DNA of 64,000 nt from an uncultured Prevotellaceae bacterium (GTDB taxonomy: Bacteria > Bacteroidota > Bacteroidia > Bacteroidales > Bacteroidaceae): positions 1 through 64,000 of the forward strand of contig ONFE01000016.1 in assembly GCA_900316985.1 (NCBI GenBank), read 5' to 3'. Each line of letters begins with the position of its first letter. The stretch's first letter is position 1. The translations under genes and the position numbers were made by a program. Positions 8,930 through 17,462 of this stretch are shown piece by piece. The notes under the pieces were generated by a model. That model was not told the origin of the DNA and made no database searches. It saw nothing but the letters and a program-made list of their open reading frames with translations.

Positions 8930-11110
8930 TTAATTAATGGTACATGTCTGAGATAAGCGGAGATCTGCCGAAGAGGAACCTACATGCACCTCTACCTGTC
9001 CGGCCTCCAGTTGCCAATTCTCGATAGCGGCATTCCAGTCTTTCATGTCATTGCGGCGGAGCAAGATGCTGACACGCTTTTGCTCGCCCTTTCCTAAAGC
9101 CACACGCTGGAAGCCCTTCAACTCCAGGGCTGGACGCTCCAAGGCCGACTGCTCACGGGATACATAGACCTGAGCTACCTCTTCAGCATCGATTGATGAA
9201 TTATTCTTCAAGTCGAACTCCACGCGGATACCCTCTGCATTAGGCGTCGCCGTGAGATTGCTGTATTCGAAAGTGGCATAGGAAAGACCATGGCCAAAAG
9301 GATAGGCCACAGGCAACTTCTTGGTAGTGAACCAGCGGTAGCCTACAAGGAGTTCTTCGGCGTAAGGAGCTATCAGTTCCTGACTGCGGTCGTTTTTCTC
9401 GCGGTTAACCAAGCCCACGAAGATATCTCCTTGTTGATCGCTTCCCTTCAACTGCTGGGGATAGGAGCCTGTGGCATAGGCAGGAGAATCCTCCAACTTG
9501 ATGGGGAAGGTGAACGGCAGTTTTCCTGATGGGGAAACCTTTCCCGTGAGCACATCGCCAAGAGCGGTGCCACCCTCAGAACCGTTAAACCATGAAATGA
9601 GAAGGGCCTTGGAAGCGTCTCTGACCGTCTCCAACTCTAGAGGACCACCGGCAACAATCACCGTAACCAGATTCTTATTGGCAGCAGCCAAAGCCTTGGC
9701 AACCTCATTCTGTCCTTGCGGCATCTTGATAGACACGCGGTCGGAACCTTCTGTCTCTATCTCACGGTTGTCACCTGCCACAAAGATAACCACATCAGCC
9801 TTACGGGCTATCTTCACGGCTTCGGCAAGGAGTTTGCGGTCGGGAGCCATTTGAGGAGAGACGCGCTTGAAGCGCTCTTGCGCACCATAAGAGGGATAGC
9901 CTTGTGCCCATATCACTTCGGCACCATTCCCGATTGCCTCGCGGATTCCTTCCAGCGGAGTCACTTCACGCAAAGTCTTCACACCGGCGCCGACTCCGCC
10001 CAATGCCTGTTTGCAACGGGCATTATCGCCGATGACGGCTATCTTCTTCACACGCTTGAGGTTCAACGGAAGCACCCCGTCGTTCTTCAGCAGAACGATA
10101 GAACGCTTAGCCACCTCGTAGGCCGTTTTCAACTGCTCAGGCTTGGCAGTCATCTCCTTATTGGCTTTCTCAGCAGGTATGGGCTGCACCAACAGACGCA
10201 CACGGAGTAGTTCCCTAACGCGCTGGTCAATCACGGCCTCACTGATGACGCCGGCCTTCACCGAGTCGAGCAGGGCCTTTCCCATAAAACGATTGCCCGG
10301 CATCTCCACATTCATTCCAGCCACCACAGCCGAAGTGGCATGCACACCTCCCCAGTCGCTGATAACGATTCCAGGGAAGCCCCAACGCTTACGGAGCACA
10401 TCGGTAAGCAGCATCTCATTGTTGGAACACCATTTGCCGTCCACTTTATTATAGGCAGCCATCACGCCCCAGGCATCTCCCTCAAGGACAGCCATCTCAA
10501 AGGGTTTCAGATAAATCTCGTTCATGGCACGCGGCGATATCCTCACGTCCACAAAGCCCCGATAGTTCTCCTGATTGTTCAGGGCATAGTGTTTCAGGCA
10601 GTTTGTGTAAGCCACAGCCAGAAAGCCACTGAGCAATGGATCTTCGCTGAAATATTCATAGGTACGACCTCCCGTGGGAATACGCTGGATGTTAATGGCA
10701 GGACCCAAGATCATGTCTTTTCCGCGAAGACGGGCCTCAATACCCATACCGCGACCATAGGCATAGGCCATTTCCGGACTCCAGGTGGCAGCAAGTGCCG
10801 AACCCGTCGGGAAGAAAGTGGCAGAATCTGTTGCCAGATTCAAAGATTTCCAACTGTTCGGCTCCATTTCCTCACGGATACCAAAAGGACCGTCAGCATA
10901 CTCAATGTCGGCAATGCCTAGACGTTCCACACCTGCAGAGGAAAACATATGCTTTCCGTGAAGCATATCCACCTTCTCCTCCAGCGTCATCTGGGATATG
11001 ATGGTATTGATCTTCGCCTCGTTCGACAACAAGGCCTGTGCCTGTGAAGGTACGGAGAAAACGATTGTGAAGAGTGTTGTTGAAAGCACTCTTGAAAGAA
11101 GGAATTTCAT
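8930..11110 (-). CDS. GH3 beta-glycosidase
   Basis: Periplasmic exo-glycosidase of 726 residues with an N-terminal signal peptide (ends near SQAQA). The layout is GH3 barrel, alpha/beta sandwich, and C-terminal fibronectin-III-like domain (YRWFTTKKLPVAYPFGHGLSY onwards). The nucleophile is D252 in VISDWGG, and the sandwich domain carries the ETEGSDR loop where the acid/base residue usually lies. Sequence alone does not separate beta-glucosidase from beta-xylosidase. Oddly placed: 18 bp after pyrH, apparently in the same transcript as birA and pyrH. Confidence 0.93.
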   Translation of the reverse strand: MKFLLSRVLSTTLFTIVFSVPSQAQALLSNEAKINTIISQMTLEEKVDMLHGKHMFSSAGVERLGIADIEYADGPFGIREEMEPNSWKSLNLATDSATFFPTGSALAATWSPEMAYAYGRGMGIEARLRGKDMILGPAINIQRIPTGGRTYEYFSEDPLLSGFLAVAYTNCLKHYALNNQENYRGFVDVRISPRAMNEIYLKPFEMAVLEGDAWGVMAAYNKVDGKWCSNNEMLLTDVLRKRWGFPGIVISDWGGVHATSAVVAGMNVEMPGNRFMGKALLDSVKAGVISEAVIDQRVRELLRVRLLVQPIPAEKANKEMTAKPEQLKTAYEVAKRSIVLLKNDGVLPLNLKRVKKIAVIGDNARCKQALGGVGAGVKTLREVTPLEGIREAIGNGAEVIWAQGYPSYGAQERFKRVSPQMAPDRKLLAEAVKIARKADVVIFVAGDNREIETEGSDRVSIKMPQGQNEVAKALAAANKNLVTVIVAGGPLELETVRDASKALLISWFNGSEGGTALGDVLTGKVSPSGKLPFTFPIKLEDSPAYATGSYPQQLKGSDQQGDIFVGLVNREKNDRSQELIAPYAEELLVGYRWFTTKKLPVAYPFGHGLSYATFEYSNLTATPNAEGIRVEFDLKNNSSIDAEEVAQVYVSREQSALERPALELKGFQRVALGKGEQKRVSILLRRNDMKDWNAAIENWQLEAGQVEVHVGSSSADLRLSQTCTIN

Positions 11111-11128
11111 AAAGGTAAGTTTTTAGGA

Positions 11129-11839
11129 TTAACTATGTACCAACGTGCCTATTTCCTCGCCATCCATCACCTTTTTCAGGTTACCTACGACGTCCATATT
11201 GAACACATAGATGGGCAGGTGATTGTCATTGCACATCACGACGGCAGAAAGGTCCATCACCTTCAAACCGCGTTCCAATACCTCATTATAAGTAATGTCG
11301 TGGAATTTCGTGGCTGTCGGGTCCTTCTCGGGGTCAGCAGTATAGATACCATCCACGCGTGTACCTTTCAGCATAACGTCAGCCTCTATCTCCACACCGC
11401 GAAGCGAAGAACCCGTATCGGTAGTGAAATACGGCGAGCCGGTTCCGGCTGAGAAGATGCATACCAAACCTTCCTCCATAGCCTCAATGGCCTTCCATTT
11501 TGTATAGAACTCACCGATAGGCTCCATACGGATAGCCGTCAGCACTTTGTTCTTCACACCTGCAACACTCAATGCAGAACTCAGAGCCAGAGAATTAATG
11601 ACCGTGGCAAGCATACCCATCTGGTCGCCTTTCACACGGTCGAAGCCTTTCTGGCTTCCACTCAATCCACGGAAAATGTTGCCACCACCAATCACGATAC
11701 CGATCTGAATACCCATCTCATGCACCTCCTTGATTTGCTGTGCATACTCGGCAAGCCGTTCGGGATCAATGCCATAACCCTGTTTGCCCATCAGACTCTC
11801 GCCCGAAAGCTTCAGAAGAATTCTTTTAAATCTAGCCAT
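11129..11839 (-). CDS. pyrH: UMP kinase
   Basis: Bacterial hexameric uridylate kinase of the amino-acid-kinase fold, phosphorylating UMP to UDP. 236 residues. KLSGESLMG at the N terminus and the GGGNIFRG nucleotide loop are diagnostic, as are VDGIYTADPEKDPTA and the C-terminal IYVFNMD segment. It follows birA by 25 bp and precedes GH3 by 18 bp. Confidence 0.97.
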   Translation of the reverse strand: MARFKRILLKLSGESLMGKQGYGIDPERLAEYAQQIKEVHEMGIQIGIVIGGGNIFRGLSGSQKGFDRVKGDQMGMLATVINSLALSSALSVAGVKNKVLTAIRMEPIGEFYTKWKAIEAMEEGLVCIFSAGTGSPYFTTDTGSSLRGVEIEADVMLKGTRVDGIYTADPEKDPTATKFHDITYNEVLERGLKVMDLSAVVMCNDNHLPIYVFNMDVVGNLKKVMDGEEIGTLVHS

Positions 11840-11864
11840 AACCTTATTCTATAACGATTAATAT

Positions 11865-12587
11865 TCATATCACATACGCCACCTCCTTAAAGGCATAACG
11901 ACGCTGCCGTCCCTGCGTGTCGAGCAATATCAGATGCCCGTCGTTCTCCACTTCCAACATCTCTGCTTCAAATTCCCCTTCCGCATCGCGGTATGGATAG
12001 AAGCCCTCCCGGCGGTACAAATGGCGGCGGTATTTCTTACGGATGATGTCGATGCGGAAATGTTGGAATTGCCAGACCAACTCCGAAATCAGCCCCTGCA
12101 ATACTTTCTCGCGGTTCCATTCCCTATCATCAATCATGCGCATCGAAATCGGATTGGGTGCATCGCTGACAAACACCGTCTGGTTCACGTTCAGACCAAT
12201 ACCGATGATGCAGTCCTTGATATGCTCTCCACTCAGATGGTTCTCTATCAGAATGCCGCCAATCTTGGAATCACCGACATAGATGTCGTTAGGCCATTTG
12301 ATTTGGATAGCCGCATCAACCATGTCCGACAGAAAGCGGTGCATCGTCTCAGCCACAGCCATTGAAATAATATACTGATCCTGCGCACGCACTTTGTCCG
12401 GATGAATCAGGACGCTGAAGGTGAGGTTCTTTCCCGCCTCACTCTCCCATTGGTTGGAGCCCTGCCCGCGTCCTTTCCGCTGAAAATCGGTCCACACCAC
12501 GGTCATGTCCTCGTCTTCCCCAGGCGTGTAATGGCGCAGAAAGTCGTTCGTACTGTCGGTCTCTTCAAGATACAATGTTTTTACCAT
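11865..12587 (-). CDS. birA: Biotin--[acetyl-CoA-carboxylase] ligase
   Basis: Attaches biotin to the carboxyl-carrier protein. 240 residues, starting directly with the catalytic domain; there is no N-terminal winged-helix, so it is a mono-functional ligase and not a repressor. The biotinyl-AMP loop KGRGQGSNQWES, the strand KNLTFSVLIHP, and IKWPNDIYVGDSKIGGILIE are all present. First gene of the birA-pyrH-GH3-hypothetical run, from a promoter 40 bp upstream. Confidence 0.95.
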   Translation of the reverse strand: MVKTLYLEETDSTNDFLRHYTPGEDEDMTVVWTDFQRKGRGQGSNQWESEAGKNLTFSVLIHPDKVRAQDQYIISMAVAETMHRFLSDMVDAAIQIKWPNDIYVGDSKIGGILIENHLSGEHIKDCIIGIGLNVNQTVFVSDAPNPISMRMIDDREWNREKVLQGLISELVWQFQHFRIDIIRKKYRRHLYRREGFYPYRDAEGEFEAEMLEVENDGHLILLDTQGRQRRYAFKEVAYVI

Positions 12588-12626
12588 ATCTTTTCAGATG
12601 TTCATCCATCATTATTTTTCTGATGA

Positions 12627-12657
12627 CAAAAATACAACTTTTATGCGAGACTTCAAA
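12627..12657 (-). promoter_or_regulatory. birA promoter
   Basis: Minus strand TTTG (12657-12654), 19-nt spacer, TATTTTTG (12634-12627). It is divergent from the tadA promoter; the two -7 boxes are 33 bp apart. Confidence 0.7.
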
Positions 12658-12667
12658 AGTTTTTTTG

Positions 12668-12675
12668 TATTTTTG
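12668..12675 (+). promoter_or_regulatory. tadA -7 box
   Basis: TATTTTTG only 8 nt before the tadA ATG, so the mRNA would be leaderless or nearly so. No TTTG at the -33 distance. Confidence 0.5.
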
Positions 12676-12683
12676 CTGCGAAT

Positions 12684-13139
12684 ATGACAAAAACGGAAGA
12701 ACAAAATCGAAAAGACGAATTCTATATGCGCAGAGCACTCGAAGAAGCGCATACAGCATTCGAAAAAGGCGAGATTCCTATCGGTGCCGTCATCGTCTGC
12801 CGTGACCGGATTATTGCTCGTGCCCACAATATGACAGAGACACTTACCGACGTGACTGCACACGCAGAGATGCAAGCCATCACGATGGCCGCCAACCAAC
12901 TGGGCGGCAAATATCTCACGGAATGCACGCTCTATGTGACCGTGGAACCCTGTGTGATGTGTGCCGGGGCAATGGGATGGGCACAGTTACTTCGTATTGT
13001 TTATGGTGCACGCGATGAGAAGCGTGGCTATGTCAACTACGCCCCGAAGGCTTTCCATCCGAAAGCCAAAATAATTGGCGGCATCCTCGAAGAAGAATGC
13101 CGCCAGTTGATGACTGATTTCTTTAAGGCGAAACGCTAA
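12684..13139 (+). CDS. tadA: tRNA(Arg) adenosine-34 deaminase
   Basis: Zinc deaminase that converts A34 of tRNA-Arg(ACG) to inosine. 151 residues. Zinc and catalytic residues are H60 and E62 in HAEMQAI, and C90 and C93 in PCVMCAGAM. The C-terminal stretch GYVNYAPKAFHPKAKI fits TadA rather than a guanine deaminase. An internal ATG (MRRALEEA) would remove the first helix, so the longer start is preferred even though it leaves almost no leader. Confidence 0.93.
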   Translation: MTKTEEQNRKDEFYMRRALEEAHTAFEKGEIPIGAVIVCRDRIIARAHNMTETLTDVTAHAEMQAITMAANQLGGKYLTECTLYVTVEPCVMCAGAMGWAQLLRIVYGARDEKRGYVNYAPKAFHPKAKIIGGILEEECRQLMTDFFKAKR

Positions 13140-13147
13140 TACGTCTC

Positions 13148-13996
13148 TTATTTCACCTGGATCACCAGATACTTGGAAGTACTCCAGAATGTCTGCGGGT
13201 TGGTGATGCGAAGCACATACTGATCCTTGGAGTCACGTGTCAGTGTGTAACTGCCGCCAGGATGAGCTGTAAGCAACTCAGCCGACTTTGAGTACAGCTT
13301 GATTTCCTTGTCAACGCGGATGTCAATCTTGGTGAAGTAGTTCTTGTTGAAGTTGCCCTGCAGCACCTTGCCCTTCACCAGGATGTTCTGCTCCTTCAGC
13401 TCACTCTTTGTACCGAACACATACCAAGCGGTATTCAACTGCTTGTCCTGCGTATTGATAACCTCGGTCTTCTGGCTGCTCTCCTGCTGAAGATTGGACA
13501 CATCGGTATTCAGGTTGTTGATAGTCTCATCCAACTGGGAGATATGGATATCCTTTGAATCCAGCTCTGCGCGCAACTGCTGCAACTGCTGTTCCTTTTC
13601 CTCCATCTGGCTGGCCAGTGTCTCAATGGTCTTCTTCAGCTCGTCACCCTTGAAACTGCTCTCGCGCAACTGCTGCTGCAACTTGTTGATAAGCTGCTTG
13701 TTCTGCATCATGCGCTGGGAAATAAACTGGATGTTCTCACGAATCTGCTGAGCCTTGTCGGCACGCTCGCCCGACTGTGCTACCGTCACGCGGTTTTCAG
13801 CTTCTGTAATCTGACGGAATCCTTCCTGAATATCATTCAGGGTAGCCATCATGTCGTTGATTTCATTGTCCTTCTGGGCAATAATCTTCTGCAGAGAGTC
13901 AGCCTGACTTACACCAGCAAGATTCTGAGCTGGTTTCTCATTCTTACATGCCACCATAGCCAACAGGCACAGGGCCACAAAAAGTAATTTCTTCAT
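13148..13996 (-). CDS. Coiled-coil lipoprotein, unknown function
   Basis: 282 residues. The lipobox LLAMVAC gives a lipidated cysteine at residue 17. Residues about 30-190 are one long Gln/Glu/Lys-rich coiled coil with heptad-like spacing; the last 90 residues form a beta-rich domain (VLQGNFNKNYFTKIDIRVDK..., GGSYTL...). No known family recognised. It lies 50 bp downstream of rsmI on the same strand. The shape suggests a periplasmic or outer-membrane-anchored structural protein; this is inference. Confidence 0.7.
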   Translation of the reverse strand: MKKLLFVALCLLAMVACKNEKPAQNLAGVSQADSLQKIIAQKDNEINDMMATLNDIQEGFRQITEAENRVTVAQSGERADKAQQIRENIQFISQRMMQNKQLINKLQQQLRESSFKGDELKKTIETLASQMEEKEQQLQQLRAELDSKDIHISQLDETINNLNTDVSNLQQESSQKTEVINTQDKQLNTAWYVFGTKSELKEQNILVKGKVLQGNFNKNYFTKIDIRVDKEIKLYSKSAELLTAHPGGSYTLTRDSKDQYVLRITNPQTFWSTSKYLVIQVK

Positions 13997-14046
13997 AATT
14001 TTATAATTGAAATGATTATTTTTCCTTTACCTTAATAAATATTCCT

Positions 14047-14754
14047 TCAACTTTCGCCTTTAGTCTTACGCTTCTCGTCCTTTGCCCTCCGTCCTTTGAC
14101 GACAATCACGAACTCGCCTTTCGGCTCACGCTCCTGGAAATGGGCAATAACCTCGGCAAGCGTGCCACGTACACTTTCCTCGTGAACCTTGGAGATCTCT
14201 CGGCAGCAACTCACCTGACGCTCTTCGCCGAACACTTCACGAAACTGCTGCAAGGTCTTCAACACCCGATAGGGACTCTCGTAGAAAACCATCGTACGCT
14301 CTTCCGCACTCAACTGCTCCAAACGTGTCTGCCGCCCTTTCTTCTGCGGCAGGAAACCCTCAAAGCAGAAACGGTCGCAGGGCAGCCCGCTCGATACCAA
14401 TGCCGGAACGAAAGCCGTTGCTCCCGGTAATGTTTGTACTTCCACCCCTGCTGCCACTGCCTCGCGGACCAGATAGAAACCCGGGTCACTGATACCCGGC
14501 GTTCCCGCATCGCTGATCAGCGCAATGGTCTGCCCTGCCTTCAACCGTTCCACGATACCGGCAGCAGTGCCGTGTTCGTTGAACTTATGATGTGACATCA
14601 AATGGTTCTTGATATCAAAGTGCTTCAGCAGGATTCCACTTGTACGTGTGTCCTCAGCCAGCACAAGGTCGGCCTCTCGGAGCAGTCGGATAGCGCGCAA
14701 GGTCATATCCTCCATGTTGCCCACAGGAGTTGGAATGATGTACAACATACCCAT
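14047..14754 (-). CDS. rsmI: 16S rRNA (cytidine-1402-2'-O)-methyltransferase
   Basis: Tetrapyrrole-methylase-fold enzyme that 2'-O-methylates C1402 of 16S rRNA. Motifs seen: YIIPTPVGNMEDMTLRA, LAEDTRTSG, LISDAGTPGISDPG and FYESPYR. The start is MGMLYIIPTP: the frame is open 21 codons further upstream, but that part lies across a perfect promoter, so it is not in the mRNA. The C-terminal tail RAKDEKRKTKGES is low-complexity and encoded by short repeats. 235 residues. Confidence 0.94.
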   Translation of the reverse strand: MGMLYIIPTPVGNMEDMTLRAIRLLREADLVLAEDTRTSGILLKHFDIKNHLMSHHKFNEHGTAAGIVERLKAGQTIALISDAGTPGISDPGFYLVREAVAAGVEVQTLPGATAFVPALVSSGLPCDRFCFEGFLPQKKGRQTRLEQLSAEERTMVFYESPYRVLKTLQQFREVFGEERQVSCCREISKVHEESVRGTLAEVIAHFQEREPKGEFVIVVKGRRAKDEKRKTKGES

Positions 14755-14763
14755 TACAAAGTA

Positions 14764-14795
14764 CAAAAGTAAGGTATTTATTCTTACCACGCAAA
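14764..14795 (-). promoter_or_regulatory. rsmI promoter
   Basis: Minus strand TTTG (14795-14792), 20-nt spacer, TACTTTTG (14771-14764). It ends 9 nt before the rsmI ATG. It fixes the start codon and implies a near-leaderless transcript. Confidence 0.75.
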
Positions 14796-14810
14796 AAAAA
14801 CGGTCATTTC

Positions 14811-14842
14811 TTTGCAATTTTTAAAACGTTTCTATATCTTTG
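14811..14842 (+). promoter_or_regulatory. tdk promoter
   Basis: TTTG (14811-14814), 20-nt spacer, TATCTTTG (14835-14842). Back to back with the rsmI promoter, with 15 bp between the two -33 boxes. Leader to the tdk start is about 15 nt. Confidence 0.75.
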
Positions 14843-14862
14843 TGCGGAAAAATTGTGCTTAT

Positions 14863-15450
14863 ATGACAAATAATCTTGAAGGTGAAGTGCACCGCCCCGG
14901 TCGGATAGAGGTCGTGTGCGGCTCGATGTTCTCGGGCAAGACAGAGGAACTCATACGCCGTCTCAAACGGGCCAAATTCGCCCGTCAGCGCGTTGAAATA
15001 TTCAAACCAAGCATCGACACTCGATACTCTGATGAAGAGGTGGTCAGCCATGACCAAAACGCCATTCTCTCCACTCCCATCGACTCTTCTTCCAGCATTC
15101 TCTTGCTGGCCAGTGACATCGATGTGGTGGGTATCGACGAGGCGCAATTCCTGGATGAAGGACTCGTTCAGGTATGCAACGAACTGGCCAATCGCGGGAT
15201 TCGTGTCATCGTGGCCGGACTCGACATGGATTTCCGCGGTGTTCCTTTCGGCCCCATACCTGCCCTCTGTGCCATTGCCGATGAAGTGACCAAAGTACAC
15301 GCCATCTGCGTCAAGTGCGGTTCACTGGCTTACGTCAGCCACCGTCTTGTGCAGAGTGACAAGCGCGTCCTCCTCGGTGAAACCCAGGAATACGAACCCC
15401 TCTGCCGGGAATGCTATCAGAAATCACTCCTAGCAGAAAAGCAGGAGTGA
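14863..15450 (+). CDS. tdk: Thymidine kinase
   Basis: Type II thymidine kinase for thymidine salvage, 195 residues. P-loop GSMFSGKT at residues 20-27, the DEAQFLDE Walker B/lasso region, and a C-terminal zinc site from CVKCG and CREC. An in-frame ATG 17 codons upstream overlaps the promoter spacer and is rejected in favour of MTNNLEGE. Confidence 0.95.
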   Translation: MTNNLEGEVHRPGRIEVVCGSMFSGKTEELIRRLKRAKFARQRVEIFKPSIDTRYSDEEVVSHDQNAILSTPIDSSSSILLLASDIDVVGIDEAQFLDEGLVQVCNELANRGIRVIVAGLDMDFRGVPFGPIPALCAIADEVTKVHAICVKCGSLAYVSHRLVQSDKRVLLGETQEYEPLCRECYQKSLLAEKQE

Positions 15451-15539
15451 GTTTCAGATTTCAGGTTTCAAGTTTCAGGTTTCAGGTAAAATGCCCGAGC
15501 GGTAGCCAATTCTTCACTCTTCACTTTTCACTCTTCACT
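15451..15539. repeat. Two heptamer arrays (GTTTCAR then CTTCACT)
   Basis: Five GTTTCAG-type heptamers (15451-15485), a 26-bp spacer, then four CTTCACT-type heptamers (15512-15539) that end 7 bp before the permease start. The same two arrays in the same order lie upstream of metF (56172-56238). Confidence 0.85.
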
Positions 15540-15546
15540 TATAAAA

Positions 15547-16716
15547 ATGTTTGAACAGAAAATAACCTTCGACCGATTCATACGCTGGGCACTCATCGCC
15601 CTGCTCGTCTTCGGAGTGCTCTATGCCATCAACTACCTCAGCACGGTACTCTTGCCCTTCTTTGTAGCATGGTTCATAGCTTATCTGCTCTACCCTGCCG
15701 TCAAGTTCGTGCAATACAAGCTTCATGTGCCCACACGTGCACTCAGCATCATCGTCACATTCATCTTCGTCACCGCCGTCATAGCAGGAGTCATCTGGCT
15801 TATCATACCTCCCATGATTGAGCAGTTCAACAAACTCGGCACGCTCATGACCGCCTATATCCACAAGACGGCCCATATCACCAGCATTCCCGACACTATC
15901 CAGCAATGGATCAACGACAATGGTAAGGAAATACAGAACATCGTACATAGCCAAGACTTTGCCAACGGTATCCGTGAGGCCCTGCCGCAGCTTTTCAAGT
16001 TCATCGGACACGGTTACAACATCATCGTGAGCATCGTCGGCTCCCTGATTGCCCTGTTATACATGTTCTTCATCCTGCTCGACTATGAGTTCCTTACTGA
16101 AAACTGGATACGTATCTTCCCGAAGAAAGTGCGCCCCTTCTGGACGTCATTGATGAAAGACGTAGAGAAAGCCCTAAACAGCTACATTCGCGGCCAGGGA
16201 CTCGTGGCTCTCTCCATGGGCATACTCTTCTGCATCGGCTTCACCATCATCGACTTCCCGATGGCTATCGGCCTCGGCATCCTTATCGGCATCATGGACA
16301 TGGTACCCTACCTCCACACTTTTGCCCTCATCCCCACCGTTTTCCTGGCACTCCTCAAGGCCGTGGATACCGGGCAGAACTTCTGGATTATCCTAATCTC
16401 CGCCGTCGCCGTGTTCATTATCGTGCAGATTATCATCGACATGATTATCACCCCGAAGATCATGGGCAAGGCCATGGGACTCAATCCCGCCATCTTGCTG
16501 CTCAGCCTTTCCGTCTGGGGAGCCCTGCTCGGTTTCATCGGACTCATCATCGCCCTGCCTCTCACCACCCTCCTCATCGCATACTATAAACGCTACGTCA
16601 CTAAGGAGGATGATGACGGGAACGCTATCGAGAGCGTCCTAGAGGGCAAAGAGATCACCGTCATTGAGCACGCAGAAGAACAAAACGAGCAAATTATTCA
16701 AAAAACTGAAGAATAA
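15547..16716 (+). CDS. AI-2E family transporter (PerM-like permease)
   Basis: 389 residues with about eight membrane helices in the arrangement of the UPF0118/AI-2E family: paired N-terminal helices, a long periplasmic stretch (about 95-150), then the helical core containing the GLGILIGIMDMVPYLHT and GLIIALPLTTLLIAYYK segments typical of the family. Substrate unknown; members have been linked to autoinducer export or Na+/H+ exchange. The acidic tail ends IIQKTEE. The start codon follows a heptamer array directly; no -7 box is seen. Confidence 0.85.
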   Translation: MFEQKITFDRFIRWALIALLVFGVLYAINYLSTVLLPFFVAWFIAYLLYPAVKFVQYKLHVPTRALSIIVTFIFVTAVIAGVIWLIIPPMIEQFNKLGTLMTAYIHKTAHITSIPDTIQQWINDNGKEIQNIVHSQDFANGIREALPQLFKFIGHGYNIIVSIVGSLIALLYMFFILLDYEFLTENWIRIFPKKVRPFWTSLMKDVEKALNSYIRGQGLVALSMGILFCIGFTIIDFPMAIGLGILIGIMDMVPYLHTFALIPTVFLALLKAVDTGQNFWIILISAVAVFIIVQIIIDMIITPKIMGKAMGLNPAILLLSLSVWGALLGFIGLIIALPLTTLLIAYYKRYVTKEDDDGNAIESVLEGKEITVIEHAEEQNEQIIQKTEE

Positions 16717-16717
16717 T

Positions 16718-16748
16718 TTTGCAGTTTCGATTTTTAATCGTAACTTTG
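16718..16748 (+). promoter_or_regulatory. tRNA-Lys promoter
   Basis: TTTG (16718-16721), 19-nt spacer, TAACTTTG (16741-16748), 26 bp before the tRNA. Confidence 0.75.
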
Positions 16749-16774
16749 CACCCGCTTTTGAAAAGCAAACCGGA

Positions 16775-16850
16775 GATCCGCTAGCTCAGTTGGTAGAGCA
16801 CAACACTTTTAATGTTGGGGTCTTGGGTTCGAGCCCCAAGCGGATCACCA
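16775..16850 (+). tRNA. tRNA-Lys (anticodon TTT)
   Basis: 76-nt cloverleaf. Acceptor GATCCGC pairs with GCGGATC; D arm GCTC...GAGC; anticodon stem CAACA/TGTTG around loop CTTTTAA, giving anticodon TTT; T arm TTGGG-TTCGAGC-CCCAA. CCA is encoded. Own promoter upstream and strong terminator 4 nt downstream, so it is a single-gene unit. Confidence 0.97.
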
Positions 16851-16853
16851 AAG

Positions 16854-16893
16854 AAAAGCCGCAAGAACTGATGTCAGTCTCTTGCGGCTTTTT
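16854..16893 (+). terminator. tRNA-Lys terminator
   Basis: AAAAGCCGCAAGA paired with TCTTGCGGCTTTT, 13-nt loop, then TTC and T-rich sequence. A-rich on the left, so it also works for the converging minus-strand gene ending at 16900. Confidence 0.88.
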
Positions 16894-16899
16894 CATTTT

Positions 16900-17397
16900 C
16901 TATTCCGTAGGCTCCTCTTTCGTGGCAGCCCTGGCCGCTTCACTGAGCAAATCCTCAATTCTGCGCAGACCTTTACCCCCAGGCATCACATGGCGGCCAT
17001 GCGAAGAAATGCACTCACCATTCTCAAAGCAGGCTTCAAACCGCCAGCCGAAACCGTCAAGCATGCCCTTCTCCACCTCGGGCGGCAAACTGTAGCTGAT
17101 TGCATATTCATACATACGTTCCTCCTCAATGATACGACAAGCAGCGGTGAAGACCGAATCGAGTACGCCCTTCGTAAACATTTCCTTATTGTAATGGAAG
17201 AAACTGAAGTCACTTTCACCCGTTTCAGCATTGCGTTTCAGTTTGAAATTTCCATACACAGGCATTCTCATGCCACTAAAGGAATACTCCAGGCGCAACA
17301 ATTTCCCCTGTGGCATGACTGGCTTTGAGTTCTCCTGCGCCTTGCAGACAGAGAACAACCCTAAGAGCCCCATAGCAAGAACTAGTTTTTTAATCAT
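16900..17397 (-). CDS. Hypothetical exported protein
   Basis: 165 residues. Signal peptide MIKKLVLAMGLLGLFSVCKA, cleaved before QENS. The mature part mixes beta-like strands (LLRLEYSFSGMRMPVYGNFKLKR) and a helical C terminus rich in Glu and Ala. Two cysteines (CFENGEC) could form a disulfide. Not recognised; a small periplasmic protein typical of Prevotellaceae genomes. Confidence 0.65.
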   Translation of the reverse strand: MIKKLVLAMGLLGLFSVCKAQENSKPVMPQGKLLRLEYSFSGMRMPVYGNFKLKRNAETGESDFSFFHYNKEMFTKGVLDSVFTAACRIIEEERMYEYAISYSLPPEVEKGMLDGFGWRFEACFENGECISSHGRHVMPGGKGLRRIEDLLSEAARAATKEEPTE

Positions 17398-17462
17398 TGA
17401 TATTAAGATTTAGTTAAACATCAGATGTAGTGTACTGAATAAGTTGACACAGAAAGTACACG

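Noticed and set aside
14755-14817. N-terminal extension of RsmI by 21 codons
   Set aside because: It lies across the TTTG-20-TACTTTTG promoter, and the family starts at YIIPTPVGN.
15451-15539. CRISPR array
   Set aside because: Units are contiguous 7-mers without spacers, and no cas genes are present.
16900-17397. tRNA-associated integrated element after tRNA-Lys
   Set aside because: No repeat of the tRNA 3' end and no integrase follows; ordinary small exported-protein gene.
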